Assembly: GCA_903863845.1 (NCBI GenBank)
Contig: CAIPDP010000073.1
Span: forward strand, 1-64,000
Source of the DNA: an uncultured Mucilaginibacter sp.
GTDB taxonomy: Bacteria > Bacteroidota > Bacteroidia > Sphingobacteriales > Sphingobacteriaceae
Reading direction: 5' to 3'
DNA: 64,000 bases
Shown: positions 34,358 to 42,206 of the stretch, in pieces
Numbering within the stretch: position 1 is the stretch's first letter
How the letters are laid out: the number at the start of each line of letters is the position of its first letter
Notes under the pieces: model-generated
What the model saw: only the letters and a program-made list of their open reading frames with translations
Databases searched by the model: none
What the model was told of the DNA's origin: nothing
Translations under genes and position numbers: made by a program

Positions 34358-35407
34358 ATGGCACAAGAACAAGAAACTCCAAAGAAACCGAACAGAGTAT
34401 TTCCTATCATATTAGGTGTGATACTTATTGGCGGTATCCTATTCGGGATAAAAGAATATATCTATTACGGTAAACACGTTGATACCGATGATGCACAAAT
34501 CGATGGCGATATCAGCCCGGTAGTTGCCCGTGTTGGTGGCTATGTTGACAGTATCTTTTTTGAAGAGAACAGTCACGTTGAAAAAGGCCAGGTATTGGTA
34601 AAACTGGATGACCGCGATTATAAAGTTAAATTGGAACAGGCACTTTCGGCTAAGCAAACTGCAAGTGCAGGTGTTGGGGTAGGCGAGTCGCAGATCAGCA
34701 GCACGGCTGCAAATGCTTCAAGCGCACATGCCCAGGTTGAATCGGCACAGGCTAAGCTCGATCAGGCCAACAAAGATTATGCTCGTTATGCTAACCTGGT
34801 AAAAGATGGTTCAGTTACCGAACAACAATTCGACCAGGTAAAAGCCAATCGCGATGTAGCACAAGCCACCTATAATGCCGCGCAGGATCAGTATAAAGCT
34901 GCTCTGGAACAAATTGGCACCAGCAAAAATCAGTTAACCGTTACCAACGTAGGCGTTACCCAGCGTCAGGCCGATGTTGACTATGCTAAATTGCAATTGT
35001 CGTACACTACTATAACCGCACCTGCAAGTGGTGTAGCTTCAAAAAAGAGCATCCAGGTGGGTCAATTGGTACAACCGGGTCAAACCTTATTCTCAGTTGT
35101 AAATGATAACAGCGTTTTCGTGACCGCAAATTTCAAGGAAACCCAGCTTACCAATCTAAAAAACGGGCAAAAGGTGGATGTAGAGGTTGATGCCTATCCT
35201 GATTGGAAGCTGCACGGAACGGTATATAATTTCGCAGGTGCAACCGGCGCTAAGTTTTCGCTTCTGCCGCCTGACAATGCAACAGGCAACTATGTTAAAG
35301 TTGTACAACGTGTACCGGTAAAAATTAAGATCACTACAGGTAAAGATACACTGGCATTGCTTCGCCCGGGTATGAGTGCGAACGTTTCAGTAATCTTAAA
35401 AGACTAA
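34358..35407 (+). CDS. HlyD/EmrA-family periplasmic adaptor
   Basis: A 349-residue membrane fusion protein. One membrane anchor (about 15-32) is followed by the biotinyl-lipoyl-like strand pair VDTDDAQIDGDISPVVARVG, characteristic of EmrA-type adaptors, then a coiled-coil hairpin rich in Ala/Gln (about 95-205), a second lipoyl half (ITAPASGVASKKSIQVGQ) and a barrel. It links the inner-membrane DHA2 pump to the TolC channel. Spacing of 13 and 5 bases to its neighbours supports one operon. Confidence 0.93.
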   Translation: MAQEQETPKKPNRVFPIILGVILIGGILFGIKEYIYYGKHVDTDDAQIDGDISPVVARVGGYVDSIFFEENSHVEKGQVLVKLDDRDYKVKLEQALSAKQTASAGVGVGESQISSTAANASSAHAQVESAQAKLDQANKDYARYANLVKDGSVTEQQFDQVKANRDVAQATYNAAQDQYKAALEQIGTSKNQLTVTNVGVTQRQADVDYAKLQLSYTTITAPASGVASKKSIQVGQLVQPGQTLFSVVNDNSVFVTANFKETQLTNLKNGQKVDVEVDAYPDWKLHGTVYNFAGATGAKFSLLPPDNATGNYVKVVQRVPVKIKITTGKDTLALLRPGMSANVSVILKD

Positions 35408-35412
35408 TAACA

Positions 35413-36966
35413 ATGGCTGAAAAAGGTTTTAGGAAATGGATCATTACGATCACGGTGATCACAGCTGCACTACTTGAGCTGATAGATACCACGATCGTGA
35501 ATGTGGCCTTGCCAAAAATACAGGGCAACCTGGGGGCAACCCTGGAAGACGTGGCCTGGGTAGTAACCGGGTATGCGGTTGCAAACGTTATCATTCTGCC
35601 AATGTCTGGCTGGCTTGGCAGCTATTTTGGGCGCAAAAATTATTTCCTGGCCTCTATTATTATATTCACAATAGCTTCTTTCCTCTGTGGCAATTCATCG
35701 TCGCTTAATGAACTGGTCATATTCAGAATATTACAGGGCTTGGCCGGAGGTGGATTGATCTCGACCGGGCAGGCCATCCTGCTGGAGACCTGGCCGCGCG
35801 AACAGATAGGGACAGCAACGGCACTTTTCGGACTCGGAGCAGTATTCGGACCAACAGTAGGGCCAACCATCGGTGGTTTTATTACTGACCACACCACCTG
35901 GAAGTGGATATTTTATGTAAACATTCCGGTTGGCGCGGTTGCAGCATTTTTTGCGTTGACCTTTGTGCGGGAGACGCCGCGGGATGCCCATGGTAAACCC
36001 ATCGATTGGTGGGGAATATTACTGCTGGCTATTGCCGTTGGAAGTTTGCAAACAATTTTGGAAAAAGGTGAGTCGGAAGATTGGTTTGCTAAAACCTATA
36101 TACTGGTGCTAACGATTGCCGCTATTTTAGGTACCTTTTTATTCATATGGCGCGAATTGAGTACAGACCACCCGATCGTTAATTTCAGTATTCTTCGGCA
36201 TCGAAGTTTTGCCGTGGGGATGTTTACTTCGTTCATTCTGGGATTTGGATTATATGGATCGGTGTTCGTATTCCCGGTTTTCTGTCAGAACTTGCTGGGT
36301 TTCACAGCCCAACAAACCGGCGAATTGTTATTTCCGGGCGGTATTTGTACCATCGTAATGATGCCATTTATAGGTAAAATGCTTAACAAAGGTGTACCGG
36401 CTCAGTTTATGGCCACCGCAGGTATGGCACTGTTCTTCGTATTTACCTTTATGTTGAGTGGTTCAACACTTGAAACAGGTCAAACAGACGTGCTGATTCC
36501 ATTATTGATCAGAGGCGTTGGTATGGCGTTATTATTTGTTCCATTAACAACTTTGGCCATTTCCGAACTGAAAGGGCCCGAAGTTGGGCAGGGAACCGGA
36601 TTAAACAACATGATGAGGCAGCTGGGCGGTTCATTCGGTATTGCAGCATTGACCACGCTGATCCATATCAGGCAGGCCAAACACCGGAGCGACCTGCTTA
36701 CCCATATCAATCCATACAACAGCGCATTCACTATGCGTTTAAATATGATCGAACAGGGATTTATTGCTAAGGGAAAATCTGCAATTGATGCAATGCATAT
36801 GGCGTACCAGGCAATTGAAGGTACAATAATCAGGCAGTCACTGCTATTGACTTATGATGATGCTTATTTGATATCAGGATTTGTTATGCTCTTTTCCATA
36901 CCACTGCTTTACCTGCAGCCATTTAAGAAAAGCGGTGGTGCTAAACCACCTGTTGATGTTCACTAA
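35413..36966 (+). CDS. DHA2-family (EmrB/QacA-type) MFS drug efflux transporter
   Basis: A 517-residue inner-membrane antiporter with 14 predicted spans. Typical segments are LIDTTIVNVALPKIQGNLGA at the first helix, the GSYFGRKNYF loop (motif A), FRILQGLAGGGLISTGQAIL and the motif-C-like GAVFGPTVGPTIGGFITD. It should export toxic or hydrophobic compounds using the proton gradient. It begins five bases after the adaptor gene and is followed by a stem-loop, closing the four-gene repressor-channel-adaptor-pump operon. Confidence 0.94.
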   Translation: MAEKGFRKWIITITVITAALLELIDTTIVNVALPKIQGNLGATLEDVAWVVTGYAVANVIILPMSGWLGSYFGRKNYFLASIIIFTIASFLCGNSSSLNELVIFRILQGLAGGGLISTGQAILLETWPREQIGTATALFGLGAVFGPTVGPTIGGFITDHTTWKWIFYVNIPVGAVAAFFALTFVRETPRDAHGKPIDWWGILLLAIAVGSLQTILEKGESEDWFAKTYILVLTIAAILGTFLFIWRELSTDHPIVNFSILRHRSFAVGMFTSFILGFGLYGSVFVFPVFCQNLLGFTAQQTGELLFPGGICTIVMMPFIGKMLNKGVPAQFMATAGMALFFVFTFMLSGSTLETGQTDVLIPLLIRGVGMALLFVPLTTLAISELKGPEVGQGTGLNNMMRQLGGSFGIAALTTLIHIRQAKHRSDLLTHINPYNSAFTMRLNMIEQGFIAKGKSAIDAMHMAYQAIEGTIIRQSLLLTYDDAYLISGFVMLFSIPLLYLQPFKKSGGAKPPVDVH

Positions 36967-36972
36967 AAGAAT

Positions 36973-37010
36973 AAAGCCATCCCGACCGAGGTCGGGACGG
37001 CTTTCCCCAA
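36973..37010 (+). terminator. stem-loop after the efflux operon
   Basis: AAAGCCATCCCGAC (36973-36986) pairs with GTCGGGACGGCTTT (36991-37004) with one G/T-type pair around a 4-base loop. It begins 7 bases after the stop. No T-tract follows on the plus strand beyond CTTTCCCC, so termination is likely but not canonical. Confidence 0.7.
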
Positions 37011-37311
37011 AAAAATTTAACAATTAAAAGTTTATTTTTTATCCCCGGTCTCGCCGATTCGTTTGAAAAAATGGCAAGTCCTGAGATACTTCTCTTAAAC
37101 TCTAAAATTACTTTTTTTAAATCGAAATCTCCAAATTTTAGGATAGCAAAATTGCTCGTCTTTTAGAAACATTTTGTCATCGGCCTATGGGATAAGTACT
37201 TCGTTTGTTAACGCCCTCCATACCATTGTCTTACCTGTTTTTTTGTCGATAACCAACAGTTGACCTGGTATTCTGACAAACAAAATTGACGTTAAATACT
37301 TCTTAAGATGT
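37011..37311. other. gene-free spacer before the YihY gene
   Basis: About 300 bases of AT-rich sequence without a clear promoter match. On the minus strand a short open frame ending at 37185 reads ...IPGQLLVIDKKTGKTMVWRA, which has a protein-like, PQQ-repeat-like look and may be a remnant or a tiny gene of about 32 codons from a TTG near 37280. I could not support it further. Confidence 0.4.
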
Positions 37312-38178
37312 ATGGGCGTTTTGAAAATGGCCTGGTTTAGGAAAACCTGGAGGCTGATCACCGTTACTTTCAACGGCTTTATTAATGACAACGGACTTAA
37401 ATTAAGCGCTTCGCTGGCTTATTATACCGTATTTGCCATTGCGCCGCTCATTATTCTAATGATCGCGATAGCAAGTCTTATACTGCAACACTTCGATTTT
37501 AATGACACGTTGTATCATAAGATCTACAAAATTGTTGGCCAGGATCTAACGATTCAGATACGGGGTGTGGTTGACCATATATTGCAATCGGGCAAGACAG
37601 GGGTGGCCTTTGTAACCAGTATTCTTATTCTTTTGCTGGGCGCCAGCAGCGTGTTCATCGACATTCAGGATTCCCTGAATATGATCTGGCGGGTTAAAGC
37701 TAAACCCAAAAATGGCTGGCTTAAACTGTTAAAAAACCGATTCCTTTCTTTTTCCCTCATCATCATCTTGGGATTTCTGCTATTGGTATGCCTGATCTTT
37801 AATATTGCCATCAATTCACTTAACAAAGAACTTACTCACATCTTACCGGGTGTATCCATCGCTTTTTTTGATCTGATCAACCTTACGATATCATTGGTCA
37901 TTATAGCGCTCCTTTTCGGCATTATGTTCAAATACCTTCCGGATGCAAAATTAAAATGGCATGAAGTTCGTGCAGGCGCTTTATTTACAGCAATATTATT
38001 TATTCTGGGGCAATACCTGATTGGTATCTATTTCAAATATTCAGCGGTGGCATCAACCTATGGTGCCGCCGGTTCGCTGATAGCGCTGTTAGTTTGGATT
38101 TATTATACCTCAGCAATTTTGTATATCGGCGCCGAATTTACCAAAGCATATGGCCAGGCAAAACGAAATAAAAGCTGA
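37312..38178 (+). CDS. YihY/virulence factor BrkB family membrane protein
   Basis: A 288-residue inner-membrane protein with about six spans. The family pattern is clear in LKLSASLAYYTVFAIAPLII near the start, ILLLGASSVFIDIQDSLNMI in the middle, and YSAVASTYGAAGSLIALLVW plus the final YIGAEFTKAYG. It was once described as ribonuclease BN, an assignment later shown to be wrong, so the function is unknown. It converges on the PBP4-type peptidase gene, whose stop lies 7 bases away. Confidence 0.92.
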   Translation: MGVLKMAWFRKTWRLITVTFNGFINDNGLKLSASLAYYTVFAIAPLIILMIAIASLILQHFDFNDTLYHKIYKIVGQDLTIQIRGVVDHILQSGKTGVAFVTSILILLLGASSVFIDIQDSLNMIWRVKAKPKNGWLKLLKNRFLSFSLIIILGFLLLVCLIFNIAINSLNKELTHILPGVSIAFFDLINLTISLVIIALLFGIMFKYLPDAKLKWHEVRAGALFTAILFILGQYLIGIYFKYSAVASTYGAAGSLIALLVWIYYTSAILYIGAEFTKAYGQAKRNKS

Positions 38179-38184
38179 ACCTAT

Positions 38185-39504
38185 CTAATAATTATCATGA
38201 AGATAGGTGATGATGCGAACCATCTCTTCCCTGATCTCATGCGATGGGCGGGTAAAATTGTTGTTCATGAACGAAAACGCCAAATGCCTTCCCTTCCGCG
38301 TGATCAGGTATCCGCTTTGGTTATGATTATTAAACAAAGAGCCCGTTTTAGCCCACACAAATGGTAAACCCCTATCTGTTTTGTAAGCGCTTTTTATTGT
38401 TCCAATAACTCCGCCAGCCGGCAAAAAACTATGTAACAGGCTATCGTTTTTCATTTGGGCTGATATTTTGCACAATAATTTAACGATACTCCGGGGGGTA
38501 AACAAGTTATACCTTGATAATCCCGATCCATCCACCCATTGCGGCGCATCAGGCAGATCATTAAGGTAATTATGCGTTGCATATTGAATAATTGAATCCG
38601 TATTAAGCACCTTCAATTTTACAGCAGAACAAACCAAAAGTAATTGCTCGGCGATAAAATTATCGCTGGGCTGCAGCATTTGCCGGTATACGGTATCAGC
38701 ATTGGCATCATTAACTGTTTTTGCATCTCCCGGTTGGGGTAAATGAACTTCATAAACCGGTTTGCGCAGGGTATCTACTAATAGTGAGAGACTCAACTCC
38801 GGGCTTGCTTTCCAGGGCACCACCTGTCGAAAATTAGCAGGCACAGGCACAGCAGGATAGACAAATGTGTTATTTAATAAGTTACGTACGACCCCGAAAT
38901 GCGAAGGCTTAAAATTACTATCGCATTTCATGTAAATACTTAAAGCCGCAGGACTGACCTGTAAACTGCCATTGGGCGATGCTGTAAAAACAGCAACATT
39001 ATCCTCAAGAGGTAATTCGGATATCTCCGCCTGGTAATCATCATTGTAGTCGTTCCAGGCCCAACCCGATCCGTAAAACGCCGACTGTTGAAAGCCGGAA
39101 GAGAAAAAAAGTTTTTGGCGGGCATGTTTTAGCAAATTATAACCCTTAATGCCTTTAAGTTCGGAATGCAGGAACGAAGGATCGCCGGTAGCCCAAAAAA
39201 TCAATGAATCGTTACGGACAACATAATTAAATGCGGGTATCGAATCCCCCAGAATCCGCAGACAGGTATAAAAAGTAAAAAGCTTGGTATTGGAAGCGGG
39301 AGTAAAATATTTATCGGAATTAAGTTCATAGATCATTTTTTGTTGATCCATATCATACAAAGCAAAACCTGTAAAATGATCATTTGAGATCGCTGATTGT
39401 TCGAATATTTTGGCCAGTTTATGGGGGCGAATCTGATGTGAACAGGAGCTGCATAGAATTGAAAAACATGCCAGAAACACTATTATCGTATGCCTTGTTA
39501 TCAT
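38185..39504 (-). CDS. D-alanyl-D-alanine carboxypeptidase/endopeptidase (PBP4-type, S13)
   Basis: A 439-residue lipoprotein penicillin-binding enzyme that trims or cuts peptidoglycan crosslinks. The signal ends in a lipobox-like SILCSSC near residue 20. The three active-site motifs are present: SNTK (Ser71, Lys74), SDN in QPSDNFIAEQ and KTG in WAKTGSL. Compared with E. coli PBP4 it is of similar length. I start at the ATG at 39504; the track's 39558 start adds 18 residues ahead of an ordinary lipoprotein signal. It diverges from the PDZ aspartyl protease gene. Confidence 0.92.
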   Translation of the reverse strand: MITRHTIIVFLACFSILCSSCSHQIRPHKLAKIFEQSAISNDHFTGFALYDMDQQKMIYELNSDKYFTPASNTKLFTFYTCLRILGDSIPAFNYVVRNDSLIFWATGDPSFLHSELKGIKGYNLLKHARQKLFFSSGFQQSAFYGSGWAWNDYNDDYQAEISELPLEDNVAVFTASPNGSLQVSPAALSIYMKCDSNFKPSHFGVVRNLLNNTFVYPAVPVPANFRQVVPWKASPELSLSLLVDTLRKPVYEVHLPQPGDAKTVNDANADTVYRQMLQPSDNFIAEQLLLVCSAVKLKVLNTDSIIQYATHNYLNDLPDAPQWVDGSGLSRYNLFTPRSIVKLLCKISAQMKNDSLLHSFLPAGGVIGTIKSAYKTDRGLPFVWAKTGSLFNNHNQSGYLITRKGRHLAFSFMNNNFTRPSHEIREEMVRIITYLHDNY

Positions 39505-39559
39505 TATTAAACTAACTAATGGATATGTAGTAACTTTAATTAATCCAATTATAAGCAAA

Positions 39560-40810
39560 TTGTTATTGAAATTGCCACATCGGCTGATCTTTACAAATGT
39601 CCTGGTATTGGTTATACTGGCAGGCCTGCCATGGTTTAATGCTCAAGCACAATATTTCGATCTAAAAGGCAAAAGCCGCTCGGCGAGCATACCTTTTCGA
39701 CTCATCCGAAACCTCGTTGTAATCAAACTTAAGATCAATGATAGGGGGCCATTTAGTTTTATTCTCGACACTGGTGTCGGTACTATGGTCATCACCGACC
39801 CGAAAATGGTAGATTCTATCAATATTCAAAATAAACATATGATCAAACTGGCTGGATTAGGAGATGGCGACGAGTTTGAAGCTTATATTACACCTCCTTT
39901 AAAAATAGACATACCAGGCTTGCAAAGCTATGACGTAGCGGGTACAATACTTAAAACCGAACATTTTAATTTATCGGGCTATGTGGGCATACCTATTCAT
40001 GGTTTATTGGGGTACGAGTTTTTCAACAATCTGGCCGTAAAGCTGAACTTTGCCGACAGTACGATCACCGTTTACAGACCCGGTGATAAAAGGATGTACC
40101 GGAAAGGAACCAGGATACCTATTACCATTGAAAATCGAAAACCCTACCTTCAAGCACTGGTTTTATTTCCAAATGGTACCATTCAGCAAAATAAATTGGT
40201 TATTGACCTGGGTGCCGGGCATCCTGTATCGCTCGAAAATATGATAAAAAAACATGGTTTGCCCCAAAAATTTGTGAAGGCAAATCTGGGCGTCGGCCTG
40301 GCTGGACCAATTTACGGCTTCCTTAGCCGGATAGACGAGATCGATATTGGCAAGTTCAAGATAAAAGATGTCATCACTTCGTTTCCAAATGATTACGATT
40401 CAACCACACTAAAATATATGACGACAAAAAGGGACGGTAACCTGGGTACCGGCCTGTTAAAACGTTTTATTGTAACCTTCAATTACCAGCAACAACAGTT
40501 ATACCTGACGACAAATACCTCTTTGAGCGAACCCTTTGAATACGATATGAGTGGCATTGAGTACTATGGGTCGGGCGAAGATTTCAAGCATATTATTGTT
40601 AATCGAATTGAACCCGGTTCGCCGGCAGATGAGATCGGTTTAGAACCTGGTGACGAAATTACAGCCATTAATTTCAGGCCAGTTGCCGAAATGTCATTAG
40701 AGCAAATAGACAATTTGTTCCGATCAAAAAATGGTCGGAATTTACTGATCGAAGTTTTCCATGACGGCAAATATGATCGCGTGATCCTTACCTTAAAACG
40801 GCGAATATAA
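39560..40810 (+). CDS. secreted retropepsin-like aspartyl protease with PDZ domain
   Basis: A 416-residue protein with a signal peptide (LVLVILAGLPWFNAQA). Two pepsin-like half-sites occur: FILDTGVGTMVITD at about 68 and LVIDLGAGHPVSL at about 213, each with the D-[TL]-G core expected of a retropepsin-type pair in one chain. A C-terminal PDZ domain (about 335-415) has GSPADEIGLEPGDEITAIN. No ATG fits the signal peptide, so a TTG near 39560 is the probable start. Two half-sites in one chain plus a PDZ is a common Bacteroidota design, but the substrate is unknown. Confidence 0.84.
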   Translation: MLLKLPHRLIFTNVLVLVILAGLPWFNAQAQYFDLKGKSRSASIPFRLIRNLVVIKLKINDRGPFSFILDTGVGTMVITDPKMVDSINIQNKHMIKLAGLGDGDEFEAYITPPLKIDIPGLQSYDVAGTILKTEHFNLSGYVGIPIHGLLGYEFFNNLAVKLNFADSTITVYRPGDKRMYRKGTRIPITIENRKPYLQALVLFPNGTIQQNKLVIDLGAGHPVSLENMIKKHGLPQKFVKANLGVGLAGPIYGFLSRIDEIDIGKFKIKDVITSFPNDYDSTTLKYMTTKRDGNLGTGLLKRFIVTFNYQQQQLYLTTNTSLSEPFEYDMSGIEYYGSGEDFKHIIVNRIEPGSPADEIGLEPGDEITAINFRPVAEMSLEQIDNLFRSKNGRNLLIEVFHDGKYDRVILTLKRRI

Positions 40811-41113
40811 TCCCAGACAATGCCGACCAATACTTCTTTTACTAAGTTCAACTAAGCTGATCTGAAGCGTTTCTGCGATCAGAAAATAGCTTAAAAACAC
40901 ATATGATCATAGCTATTCAATCGATCGCATTTGAACTGTATCTACAAAAATCATTAAAGGCTATAGTTTGATTCGGCGACTGTTAGTGTGTTTGAAAAAG
41001 TAATTTCTCAGGATAATTAAAATAGTAAGAAAATAAATTTCTCAATATGCAACTGTAACCTATTCTATTTCTTCACGTAGAAAGCACTAAATAATTTATT
41101 TAACGTACCCTAT
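40811..41113. other. gene-free spacer before the collagen-like gene
   Basis: About 300 bases, AT-rich. It has a weak repeat of TAATTTCTCA and AAATTTCTCA (around 41005 and 41035) but no convincing promoter, hairpin with T-tract or ORF. It probably holds the 5' leader of the collagen-like gene. Confidence 0.4.
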
Positions 41114-42034
41114 ATGAGACAAATTAGACACATACTACCGCTGGTGCTCTTAGCATGTTTGATCAGCATCAACGGTTGTAAAAAAGACAAAACACCAGGC
41201 CCGGTAGGAGCTACCGGTGCAACGGGTGCCACCGGTAATACTGGAGTTGCTGGTGCAACAGGCCCGCAAGGACCGCAAGGACCTGCTGGCCCTTCAGGTG
41301 GCCCAACGGGACCAACAGGTGCTACAGGCGCAACAGGTGCTAACGGTACAAATGGTACCAGTGGTGCAACAGGCGCTACCGGAGCTACAGGTGCTACTGG
41401 CGCTACCGGAGCTACAGGACCTACAGGTGCTACCGGCGCTACAGGTGCTACCGGCGCAAATGGTACTAATGGAACTAACGGCACAAATGGTGCAACAGGT
41501 GCTACTGGCGCAAACGGTGCCACAGGTGCAAACGGAGCTACTGGTGCAACTGGTGCAAACGGAGCTACAGGCGCTACAGGCGCTACTGGTGCAAACGGAG
41601 CTACAGGCGCTACTGGTGCCAATGGAGCTACTGGTGCCAATGGAGCTACCGGAGCAACAGGTGCTACTGGCAATGCCAACGTGAACTCTTATGTTGAAAG
41701 CAATATATCGGTGATCGTTACAGGAACTAATATTGCCGTTCCTGCCATCACACAATCAATACTTGACGAAGGTTTGGTTTTGGTTTATTTCAGACCAAAT
41801 GGTCAGACCGGTATTTGGTATCCACTACCTTATAGCAACGGAGGTGTAACTATTACCCTTAATGCTGTTGGTTTAGGCCAGGTGACCGTGGCTGCAAGCC
41901 CAAGTCAGAACAATCTGGACTTTAAGATCGTGGTTATTCCTGGCAATTCACTGACACAGCTGAATGTGACCAATCCTAACCTAAACTTCAAGAATTACAG
42001 CCAGGTTGCAAGAGCATTAAATTTGAGAAATTAA
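41114..42034 (+). CDS. collagen-like triple-helix repeat lipoprotein
   Basis: A 306-residue surface protein. A lipobox (ISINGC, Cys at 22) is followed by about 165 residues of uninterrupted Gly-X-Y triplets, mostly GAT, GAN and GTN with a few GPQ and GPA, then a C-terminal domain of about 110 residues ([17 protein letters not shown] onwards) of beta type. Triplets dominated by Thr and Ala, not Pro, suggest stability by glycosylation or by lateral association, an inference. The codons form long near-identical 9-base repeats, so length variation by slippage is probable. It is followed by a strong terminator. Confidence 0.9.
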   Translation: MRQIRHILPLVLLACLISINGCKKDKTPGPVGATGATGATGNTGVAGATGPQGPQGPAGPSGGPTGPTGATGATGANGTNGTSGATGATGATGATGATGATGPTGATGATGATGANGTNGTNGTNGATGATGANGATGANGATGATGANGATGATGATGANGATGATGANGATGANGATGATGATGNANVNSYVESNISVIVTGTNIAVPAITQSILDEGLVLVYFRPNGQTGIWYPLPYSNGGVTITLNAVGLGQVTVAASPSQNNLDFKIVVIPGNSLTQLNVTNPNLNFKNYSQVARALNLRN

Positions 42035-42067
42035 TAAACGCTGTTAAGCTGACAGCATAGCATATCG

Positions 42068-42097
42068 AGCCCCGCGAGTATTCGCGGGGCTTTTTTT
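42068..42097 (+). terminator. rho-independent terminator of the collagen-like gene
   Basis: AGCCCCGCGA (42068-42077) pairs with TCGCGGGGCT (42082-42091) around GTAT, followed by seven T. It begins 34 bases after the stop codon. Confidence 0.93.
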
Positions 42098-42149
42098 GTA
42101 ACAATGCTATGATTTAGACCTGATTACCATGTAACAATGCTATGATTTA
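42098..42149. repeat. 19-bp direct repeat ahead of the receptor-like gene
   Basis: GTAACAATGCTATGATTTA occurs identically at 42098-42116 and 42131-42149, start-to-start distance 33 bases (about three helical turns). It lies between the terminator and the receptor-like ORF's start. This is a possible regulatory site, or a small duplication. Confidence 0.55.
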
Positions 42150-42206
42150 TCAATATTATAAGTGTTTAGTTTGAACATTTGTACGCTTAATTTGTCATAT
42201 CTAATT

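Noticed and set aside
38179-38208. Weak stem ACCTATCT/AGATAGGT between the YihY and PBP4-type genes
   Set aside because: Eight pairs with a 14-base loop and no T-tract; too weak to call a terminator.
41110-41679. Long minus-strand frame rich in APVAPVAP
   Set aside because: It is the mirror of the Gly-X-Y coding repeat; it has no start context or independent support.
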